64,000 nt of DNA from Paraspadella gotoi (taxonomy: Eukaryota > Chaetognatha). Under the pieces are notes generated by a model. It made no database searches. It saw nothing but the letters and a program-made list of their open reading frames with translations, and was not told where the DNA came from. The translations under genes were made by a program, and so were the position numbers. Below, piece after piece: positions 56,400 to 64,000 of this stretch; the first letter of the stretch is position 1, and each line of letters starts with the position of its first letter. Location of the stretch: the NCBI GenBank assembly GCA_051294375.1, contig CM119268.1, forward strand, positions 9,042,721 through 9,106,720. Direction: 5' to 3'.

Positions 56400-57730
56400 A
56401 GAAGTCGAGAAGGGGGAGGAGATGAAGAGAAGATGAGTTGAGATGAGTTGCGAAGATTAGATGAGATAAAGAGATAATAATGACATATGATATCTAATAT
56501 GAAAATTTGCAAATTACTTGTTATCTTATTAGAAACCTAGGGCAGGAAGTAACTTTTAACCTTGATGATCCCTCTATTATAAAAGAACATAACATAACAT
56601 AAAGAACAAACGTAAGAAAGATTATAAAAGAATTGATAATTAAATCTAATACATATTGAAATATATCAAACTTTCATTCATTCATTTAAAAATTTAATGT
56701 TATTTAGTCTAATATTGTAAAACGAGTAATCTTGCAATTTTTCATATAAGAAGAGAAGATGGTAAGCGAAAGAGGCCGAAATGAGTAGTTGAAAAAATGA
56801 GAAGATGAGTAAAAGAGATGATGAGCGGACCAGACGGGAAATGAAGAGTTGAAGATGAAGAAATAATGGAAATGAGGAGATGAGAAATTGAGGTGATTCA
56901 GACCAATAAACAGGATAAGCTGGGTCTCATTGGGTGAGGACGTCCAGGGATAATTAAATAAATATTCTTATGATATTATTATGTTATAATATTAAACGAA
57001 TTGTTTAGACTTGTTGAGTGATCAATCGATATTATAATGACTCAGAGAACCCGAGACGAGTTAGCATATATCAGAAAATTATTTCGTATTTAACTTATTT
57101 CTTGTTTTATAACATTTCATATCGACGACTCTCCCCGCGATCTAATTTTTCTTAACCTTCCTTTCGTTCTCCGTATAAGTCGTCTTCAACCACGTGAGCG
57201 TCGTCGTCGTCGTTGTCGTCGTCGTTGTCGTCTCACGTTTCTTCCTGCGATGAGTTTCGGGTGATATCACGTTATCCTTTAACCACGTCTCCACCTTCTC
57301 TGCCCCCTCCAAAAGAAGGCATTTGAGGAGCGAAGAAATAAAAGAGAAGAGAGAAAAAGAAAAGCAAAGGAGGTTTAAAAAGAGTAGAAAAGGATGAAAG
57401 AAAAGAGAGAAAAAAGAAAAGCAAATTTCTAATTTTCTTTATCTTTTAGGTTTTCAATTTTCGACGCCATTTTTTCTTCTTTTTTTTTTTACCTTTTTAA
57501 TTTTGCTCTTCGTTGCGACAAAGTCGATAATTTTAGCCGGCTTCCTCTTATTGACTTCGCATAATTACCGCGCATCATTGCATTATTCGGCATGCCATGC
57601 ATTGCATTCCTTGCTACTATTTATCTCTTTGCTTTTAGAACCAAATTTTTTTTTTTCAATCCCGCTTCCATTTTCTTTCATTTTTTTTCGTCCTGAACTT
57701 TTTCGAAATTCGCCTCGCGTTTTTTATTGA
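56400..57730. other. No gene recognised
   Basis: Purine-rich GATGAG repeats near 56,400-56,900, (CGT)n at 57,200-57,232 and AT-rich remainder. Confidence 0.5.
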
Positions 57731-57737
57731 CTGTATC

Positions 57738-57749
57738 TCTCTTCTCTCT

Positions 57750-57783
<34 letters not shown>

Positions 57784-57895
57784 CTCTCTCTCTCTCCTCT
57801 CTCTTCTCTCTCTCTCTCTCTCTCTCGGTCTCTCTCTCTCTTCTCTCTCTCTCTCTCTGCTCTCTCTCTCCTCTCTCTCTCTCTTCTCTTTCAAT
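57738..57895. repeat. Interrupted (CT)n, ~160 bp
   Basis: CT runs broken by CCTCT, CGGT and TGCT. Confidence 0.95.
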
Positions 57896-58206
57896 TATCT
57901 CCCGGTTTCTTTCTATTTTCTTCTTTCCAAAACGAGACTGGCGCATTTTTTATTTATTTTTTTAGTCCGGATTTAGTAAGAAAAAAATTTTCTACTTTTT
58001 CTTTCTCTCTTTTTTTTTCAATATTTTTATTCTCTTTTTTTTTTTTTTTCGTCGTTTTCTTTTTCCAATTTTTTTCCTCATTTTCTGGCAGAAATAAAAT
58101 GATTCGCTCGAAATTCGGAAACTCATTTAACTTTAATCAAGAAAATCGTCAAAAAAAAAAATGAGGAGAAAGGAGAAAGATGGAGGAAAAAAACTCGTCT
58201 CATCCG

Positions 58207-58213
58207 TCTCTCT

Positions 58214-58274
<61 letters not shown>

Positions 58275-58428
58275 CTTGAAGTTCCCTTCATGATTTTGAA
58301 TGAAATTAAGAATGAGGATTGAAAGTCCGAAGAAAAAAAAAGGAGAGAAAACTGTCGACCTGAATATAAATCCTTCGTAATTTGTTGCTTTTACTCTCCA
58401 TTTCGGTCATGACCCCAGGAAACCGGAC

Positions 58429-58469
<41 letters not shown>

Positions 58470-58505
58470 CATCTCTCTCTCTCTTCTCTCTCTCCTCTCC
58501 TCTCT
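58207..58505. repeat. Two (CT)n tracts
   Basis: 58,207-58,272 and 58,431-58,505, about 160 bp apart. Confidence 0.95.
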
Positions 58506-58665
58506 CCTTTTTTTTCCTTTTCTCCTTTTCTTTTAATTCCTCCCTTTCCTTTCTTCTTTTCCCTTCTCTTTCTCCATCATTCTTAAATCAAAACTTAAAA
58601 TTTAATCAAAATCTTTGATTCCTTTTTTCTTTCATTTTTCGAATTTACAATTGACGCAATTAAAT

Positions 58666-58679
58666 ATGGGGAAATCAAG
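58666..58679 (+). CDS. Possible first coding exon (4 codons)
   Basis: ATG GGG AAA TCA AG is followed by a strong donor, CAAG|GTAAGA. A tiny first coding exon of this type is common in highly expressed housekeeping genes. A candidate acceptor is ATCATTGCAG at about 58,840, but no continuation is identified. Confidence 0.22.
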
Positions 58680-59061
58680 GTAAGATAATTTTAGACTGTT
58701 TTAAATTTGTCCGTTTGTTTTCTTCAAATCGTACTAATATTGTATTACCGAATTAAGTTGATCTTTAACTTTAAGTTTTAACTATCGGTGGCCGTGACGT
58801 TCTTATAAGGTAACCCGCGCCATCTGCCATGCAATCATTGCAGCTTTCAAGGCGGTTTTTTTTTTTCGTTTGATCAGAGCAGAATTTCGAATCATGCTAT
58901 GGGACGGGTAATGTATAATGTATAATATATAATGTGTACAATTGAACCGTGGACCTCGCTGCCGATGGCGATGGAACGAAAGTGTCTCAGCGCCAAAGTG
59001 AAAACGGAATGGAATAAAGAAGGCGAGCGGCGAAAGAGTAGGACGGCGCCTTTGGGAAAGG

Positions 59062-59180
59062 NNNNNNNNNNNNNNNNNNNNNNNNNNNNNNNNNNNNNNN
59101 NNNNNNNNNNNNNNNNNNNNNNNNNNNNNNNNNNNNNNNNNNNNNNNNNNNNNNNNNNNNNNNNNNNNNNNNNNNNNNNN
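59062..59180. other. Assembly gap (119 N)
   Basis: A run of N. The open frame that spans it is not interpretable. Confidence 1.
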
Positions 59181-59342
59181 CTACTCCATCCTCTAATCGT
59201 CTCACTCTCTCTCGGATATAAAAAAGTCCTCTACTTGATTCTTTTCCCGTTCGATAAAAAACGGGGTGAGATTTCCGTCCTCTTAACTCTCATCTCCTCT
59301 CTCTCTCTTCGTCTCTCTTCTCGTCTCGTCTCATCTCTCCTC

Positions 59343-59400
59343 GAAGAGAGAGAGAGAGAGAGAGAGAGAGTGAAAAGCGAGACAGAGAGAGAGATAGACG
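59343..59400. repeat. (GA)n microsatellite
   Basis: GA runs around GTGAAAAGCGAGACA. Confidence 0.9.
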
Positions 59401-59535
59401 GAGACAGAGAGCAAATGCGTTTTATGTGGAGACGAGAGAATGAAAAGAGGCGAGAAGGAAAAGATCACTTTCTCAAAGGGATTCGATCAACCAGAGTGAA
59501 GGAGTTCAATCCAAGCGACTCTCTGAGACAATCTC

Positions 59536-59730
59536 CATTTAAATCCGGGGGTGCGACATTCACAAACAGTTTTCATTTACATCCGGAGTTTTGATTTAAT
59601 AGATGAACCTAAGTTACATCCGGGGATTAGGATTCTACTTGGGGTCTTCATTTACATTCGAGGTGGTGAAATCAACCGAGTCTTCATTAGCATACGGGAT
59701 TCGAACAACTTTGGTTACGTACGGGGATTT
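59536..59730 (+). repeat. Degenerate ~37-bp tandem repeat, six units
   Basis: A core of CATTTACATCCGGGGATT type starts near 59,536, 59,574, 59,612, 59,648, 59,684 and 59,714. Spacings are 38, 38, 36, 36 and 30. In one frame the middle units give VFIYIRGGEINR and VFISIRDSNNFG, a 12-residue periodicity. Whether it is translated is unknown. Confidence 0.65.
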
Positions 59731-59980
59731 GGTTTTCTCAGACTATCTCAATCCCAAATCTCCGTCACGCCATTTGAATGATTGAAGTCGTCTTTTCCCA
59801 TTCAATTCCGTCAATTCACGATTTAACTTCAGTTCGTCGATTTCCATTTTGGACGAGAGAAGCGAATCCAATATAACCATCGCTGCCTTCCTTCTTGCGG
59901 TCCGGAGCAATTTTAAGGGTGAAGTGACGAGAGAACGTCGTTGTTCCAAACGGCGCTCCTTTTTTTTTATTAAAACCGCT

Positions 59981-59991
59981 CTCTCTCTCTA

Positions 59992-60055
<64 letters not shown>
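59981..60055. repeat. (CT)n microsatellite
   Basis: CT runs separated by CTATC and CTTCT, followed by GCCCTGCCC. Confidence 0.95.
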
Positions 60056-60204
60056 CGCCCTGCCCAAATCACGCGCTTTGTGACTATTTCCTCGTAATCA
60101 CGCCCTCGTGCCTCTTATTTTATTGCTTCTCTATTTTCTTTCTTTTTTTTTTTCTTCTTCTTTTTCTCTCTTATTTTTTTTTTTCACGTCATCGATCCAT
60201 TTTT

Positions 60205-60375
60205 ATCATCAACGGCGGCGGGGGCAGAGGGGCGGCGGCAGGCCGAGGGGGCACGGCGGCGCCCGACCGGCTCTAGGGCGGCCACCGGTCTCGGCGCCGG
60301 CGGCTGTTAAGCGGCGCGGCGGCCGGGCCTTCGTTAAAAAACCGCCATTTGTAAACAATTGCCGCCTTGCCGCAA
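60205..60375 (+). promoter_or_regulatory. Short GC-rich, CpG-dense island
   Basis: About 170 bp of over 70% GC with GGCGGCG/CGGCGCC words in an otherwise T-rich neighbourhood. The right edge contains AACCGCCATTTGT, whose complement ACAAATGGCGGTT is a YY1-like start-site word. It could be a TATA-less promoter or first exon; direction unknown. Confidence 0.35.
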
Positions 60376-60461
60376 AAAGCCGCGAGGCGTTCAGTTTGTT
60401 TTTGTGTTTCTTTTTTTTCTTTCTTTTTTTTTCAGTTTTTTGTTGTTTTCCCCTTCCTAGG

Positions 60462-60572
60462 AGAGAGAGAAGAGGACAGACAGAGAGAATTGAGAGAGAG
60501 AGAGGAGAGAGAGAGAGAGAAAGAGAAAGAGAAAGAGAAGAGAGAGAGAGAGAGAGAGATGAGAATAGAGAA

Positions 60573-60606
<34 letters not shown>

Positions 60607-60850
60607 CGAGAGAGAGAGGATGAGAGAGAGACTCTTGCAGGGCAACAAAGGGGGGGAGGGGTAGGCGGCGATGTTGTTGTTTGTTGATGGTTCTTTTGTT
60701 CTTTGTTGGTGGCGTGAGCCTCCGGACATCATCGTCGTCGTTGAGGTAGTCAGTGTTACTGGAGATTTTTTTTTGGCCGCTGGGTGTCGCTGCTAATGAT
60801 GATTGGGCGTCGGTCGTCGTCCGTCGTCGTTTTCGTCGTCGAAGTTGTCG
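60462..60850. repeat. (GA)n and (CGT)n arrays
   Basis: Interrupted (GA)n at 60,462-60,635 and CGTCGT arrays at 60,731-60,745 and 60,805-60,850. Confidence 0.9.
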
Positions 60851-60859
60851 TATTTTAAA

Positions 60860-61275
60860 GCTAGAATTTGGATTATACGTTAAAATGCCTCTATATCTTT
60901 AGTTAATCTCGACTCTAATCCTTTTTACTCGGTAAGAAATTCAAGTTGAATAAGCCTTATTACGTCATGGTCCTATAAAATGGAAAGTCAAACGTTCTTC
61001 CGAAGTGTCCCACTACGGCACAGCGGTGTACTCGCGTTAAAAATAGTTATCATCTTAATTAGTTTCCTTTATCAAACTAACATTAGGTCAAACATACCTG
61101 CAGAAATATATAACATAGATCCTGACATCAACTAAAAAAATTCGCCTCCGAAAAAATAGAACCAGAAAAAAAACCAGAAAACGGAATCTGAGAGCGAAAT
61201 GGAAAACATGAGTCTTACAAACTTTTTCTAATTTCCTTCTTTTTCCGATATATTGGGGTTTTTTTTCTAGCGGAA
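60860..61275. other. No gene seen
   Basis: CCTATAAAATGG near 60,973 resembles a TATA box, but no initiator match or downstream frame supports it. Confidence 0.45.

Positions 61276-61279
<4 letters not shown>

Positions 61280-61322
<43 letters not shown>
61280..61322. repeat. (CT)n microsatellite
   Basis: About 21 uninterrupted CT units. Confidence 0.95.
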
Positions 61323-61327
<5 letters not shown>

Positions 61328-61794
61328 AGTTATCGGAATCAGGTTTTTAGCATCGATCGGAAAACCAATCATTTTGACCGCCGGTTTGGCGATATATATT
61401 AAAATATGATTAGATCCCTGAGCTTAGAAAACATAAACATAAACAAACAAACTCTCGCACGAGATAGAACATGCGATCCAGATATAACCGATAATCGTCT
61501 GAATGCGCGAGCGACGCGGTTCCCGAAGCCAACGATATGTATCTTTATCCCCCGTTCAAGCGTCACTTTATGACGTTTGCCATTCGAATTGTGTTTGTCT
61601 CCCCGTTGGCGTGGTGCCAATGTTTCTGCACTCGCGTCACATATTCGCCCCGTGACGACGATGATAAAGACGATGACGATGACGGCATCAACTACTTTAA
61701 AAAAAAAGAGCATTCACTGGTTGGTAAGTTGTGTCTGAACAGATACATGTATTTTTTAAGTAAAATTGGCATGGCCAGTTATGTCGAGGCTAAG

Positions 61795-61838
61795 CCGACG
61801 ACGACGACGATAACGATGACGACGACGACGACGACGCA
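61795..61838. repeat. (CGA)n array
   Basis: CGA/ACG triplets with one GATAACGATG interruption. Confidence 0.9.
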
Positions 61839-62597
61839 GATATGCTATTGGTTTATCGATTTTTAGTCGTCGGGTCTTCCTTTATCATTCATAAACCGTC
61901 GGTTTACTTATTCACAGCGGCTTCGCCATTTCGATAGGATGATGCTTCATATAATTTTTCGGCTACAGGGCCATATAATTTTGCTTTCTAGTAGAATTTA
62001 TTCTTGAACGCAACCGCCACGCAAATAAATCCAAAGTGTTTTACGTTGCATCTCTTTGAAGTGCGAAAGCTTTGTCGGCGGTTTAGGATTCTGAACGGCT
62101 GATCACTGTTTTTAAATAATTTTGCTGGATTTGGTGGAAGCACTGAACAGTCGGCCTTTACAATCTTGACTCTTGATATATTCCTAACTTACGGCTCTTT
62201 CAAAGGTATAGAGAGTTTAATCCTTAAATCTGAATCGATAAATATCGCATTTGCTGTAGTATTTATCGACTAATTTCGTTGAAGAAAGAATAGATCGGAT
62301 AAAATGTTAAATTGTTAAGAATACATCAATCAACTGCCACATCGGCGCGTCACTGCATTGACTAAGCCGAAAAATACGATCGCTTTGAACGCGCGTGCTT
62401 TATAATCGAGCATTGCAGTAGATAGTTCATTGTGTAGATTGGTTTGAATGGAGTGTCTAGAAGTGGTATGTACTCAGGCATCTGTTCTGCAGAATTAATC
62501 AACCGGGCGGTGATGCTATCGGAATTAGGTCTGAAACGATGTCATCGAGCGAGTAATTTGGGCTGTTTGGAAATCTCCTCTCGCCTCAGCACGTGTT

Positions 62598-63749
62598 GTG
62601 GCATTCCCAGGTGTCAGTCGTCGGAGCGCCATTACGGTCTGCTACGGGTGCGCTCAGATGCGCGGGACGGAGTTCATGCGCGCTGGGTCTCTGTCTCGGC
62701 TGAGTTCTGCTTCGGTCTTCGTTCTTGTCGCTTCATCTGTGAGGCGGTCTGCTCTCTCCTCCCTCGTCTCGTTTCTGGTCCGTCCCTCGTGCGGTGGTCG
62801 CTCATGGATTACATCTCGATCATCTCTCTGCTCGAATGAATTACGGATGGTTTCGGTATCGCTCCGGTGTGCCGACTGTTGCGTGGCCTTTCCACAGACT
62901 ATTATCATTTCCGATTCCTTCTCATCCCATGTTCATTCTTGGACTACATCGCACTGTTTAGTGCACTTCTTCCTCTTTTTTTGTGCCGGGCCCCTAGAAA
63001 CAGGTGACTGCAATTGCCTTCGCTTTTTTTTAGTTTGCCTGTCTCATTGTCAGTTGTCCGCATGTGCGTTATTTGGCTTGTTCGCTCGTCCTTGTCGTCT
63101 GGCGTCTCTTTTTTTTTGTTGCTTTGTTCCTATCCCACGCTGGGCGGAGAATCGAAGGTGTGGCTTCTCTTGTTGTTTCCTTGTTCCATCGCTTGCTCGG
63201 ATGGTTGCCGGGCTCCGATTGTGGCTGAATCGACGTCAGGCTCGGCTTGCTTTTCATTACACGCTTTTTTTTTTATTAGCGAAGAGTCGCAGGTCGAGCG
63301 TGAGCTTATTTTACTATCTCGATTTCGATTGTTGCCGGACGTGCGCCCCTAGGAGCCTCTCTAAACGCATTTGTGTTTCCGCTCCCTCTTTGCTTGTCTT
63401 CATTCGCAATATGACTCTTCCTCTGCTTACTGATTCGGTTTACGTATTTCGCATTTTGCTTCTTCGTGCGCACTCTCTCTTCTCCGCGTCTGCTCGTCTC
63501 TCTTCTCAGTCTAACTGCGTCTGCTCCTCCCATCGTCTCTCTCTCTCTCATCTTGCTCTCTGCTCTCACTCTCTCCATCGATACCTCTCGGGCTGTCTCT
63601 GCTCCGTTCATCGTCACTTCTCCCTGCCGCCGCATCCCTTAAGTCTTCCCTGTTGGCATTCCATTCGATTTTCGCTTCTTCTTTCCTCTTTCTTTGTTTT
63701 TTTTCCACTGACGTTCATGTTCCTCGGAGCGCGCAAGAAAAGAGACTAA
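62598..63749 (+). CDS. Longest uninterrupted frame (383 codons), doubtful coding
   Basis: Open from ATG to TAA in non-repetitive sequence. The product is rich in Ser, Arg, Leu, Phe and Cys, with hydrophobic patches such as FVLVASSV and SLFFCCFVPIP, and no domain I recognise. The strand is pyrimidine-rich, which lowers stop frequency. The complement also has three Arg/Glu/Thr-rich frames (63,635-63,306; 63,257-63,069; 62,908-62,654) that look more hydrophilic and could be remnants of a coding or retroelement region. Strand and coding status are unresolved. Confidence 0.2.
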   Translation: MAFPGVSRRSAITVCYGCAQMRGTEFMRAGSLSRLSSASVFVLVASSVRRSALSSLVSFLVRPSCGGRSWITSRSSLCSNELRMVSVSLRCADCCVAFPQTIIISDSFSSHVHSWTTSHCLVHFFLFFCAGPLETGDCNCLRFFLVCLSHCQLSACALFGLFARPCRLASLFFCCFVPIPRWAENRRCGFSCCFLVPSLARMVAGLRLWLNRRQARLAFHYTLFFLLAKSRRSSVSLFYYLDFDCCRTCAPRSLSKRICVSAPSLLVFIRNMTLPLLTDSVYVFRILLLRAHSLFSASARLSSQSNCVCSSHRLSLSHLALCSHSLHRYLSGCLCSVHRHFSLPPHPLSLPCWHSIRFSLLLSSFFVFFPLTFMFLGARKKRD

Positions 63750-63798
63750 ACCGTGTCGGACAGCTCTTTTCCTCAATTGGCTGCCGGGTTGTGGGCGC

Positions 63799-64000
63799 TC
63801 AATGTACAGAGAGCATCTTCAGTATCTTCATTATCTGCTGTATTTTCAGTAAAGGATAGCGAAGCATAGTACGTATAGTTTTGTGTTTATTCTTCCGTGC
63901 ATTATCGAAAATCTTACGCATTAGATGAAAAAATGCTGTACAGGAGTTTTTTTCAGCAATCAGGCCCTTAAGTTGGAAATTCTTGCTCAACTCCTCCGCC
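63799..64000 (-). CDS. Partial open frame running off the window edge
   Basis: From the last base inward the complement reads AEELSKNFQLKGLIAEKNSC, continues open for about 66 codons and stops at 63,801-63,799. The first residues faintly resemble the end of a BTB domain (an AEEL...LKGL pattern), after which the sequence is Lys-rich. Only the C-terminal end is in view; the resemblance is weak. Confidence 0.22.
   Translation of the reverse strand, partial: AEELSKNFQLKGLIAEKNSCTAFFHLMRKIFDNARKNKHKTIRTMLRYPLLKIQQIMKILKMLSVH

Noticed and set aside
59536-59730. CRISPR-like array
   Set aside because: Spacing is near 37 bp but the repeats are degenerate, there are no distinct spacers, and the DNA is eukaryotic.
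60108-60623. 171-codon plus-strand frame across the GC island and (GA)n
   Set aside because: Composed of T-rich, GC-island and GA-repeat segments with no consistent codon character; only the GC island itself is noted.
60973-60984. TATA-like CCTATAAAATGG
   Set aside because: No initiator match 25-32 nt downstream and no following frame.

Overview
This is eukaryotic, almost certainly invertebrate animal DNA. There are no bacterial operons, ribosome-binding sites, rRNAs or CRISPR arrays. Gene density is low and candidate exons are short with GT-AG junctions. Two candidate promoters pair a TATA box with an exact arthropod-type initiator (TCAKTY). More than 30 long (CT)n/(GA)n tracts, recurrent (CGA)n arrays and several dispersed repeat families dominate the window. 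A crustacean or other arthropod fits, but no gene here fixes the taxon. Eight runs of N occur, several beside microsatellites.

Layout. 1-17.7 kb is microsatellite-rich, AT-rich sequence with a few candidate exons; the best is a minus-strand exon at 9,044-9,147. A (CT)n tract at 6.5 kb ends in a back-to-back 3'/5' splice site resembling a recursive splice site. 17,718-27,668 and 27,678-37,862 are two direct copies of one ~10-kb unit. Each copy holds a ~110-bp spacer between inverted (CT)n/(GA)n arms, an ~80-bp minisatellite, a GTCC-centred repeat, an element with a hammerhead-like stem-loop at its end, an intronless plus-strand gene with a TATA/initiator promoter, and a minus-strand multi-exon gene. 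The plus-strand gene is open for 186 codons in copy 2 and frameshifted in copy 1. The two genes converge tail to tail. The copies differ by many 1-2 base indels, by minisatellite copy number, and by inversion of the spacer.

The minus-strand gene can be followed from ~40.18 kb to 35.16 kb through seven phase-compatible exons, predicting an acidic, helix-rich protein of about 1,000 residues that I do not recognise. Where its frame breaks in copy 2, copy 1 lacks the extra base, so many indels look like sequence error rather than decay.

45.9-50.3 kb is a large imperfect palindrome with ~2-kb arms built from a ~160-bp unit that is also dispersed elsewhere. Each arm carries a ~20-bp minisatellite and ends in a (CT)/(GA) tract. 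Two copies of a tRNA-like SINE lie at 51.9 and 56.1 kb. 57-61 kb is again microsatellite-rich and has a degenerate ~37-bp tandem repeat. 62.4-64 kb is non-repetitive, with a long open frame and a partial minus-strand frame running off the end.

Most long open frames made of Ser/Leu, Arg/Glu, Val or Ala are reading frames of microsatellites and were left out. No homology search was possible, so protein names are withheld.
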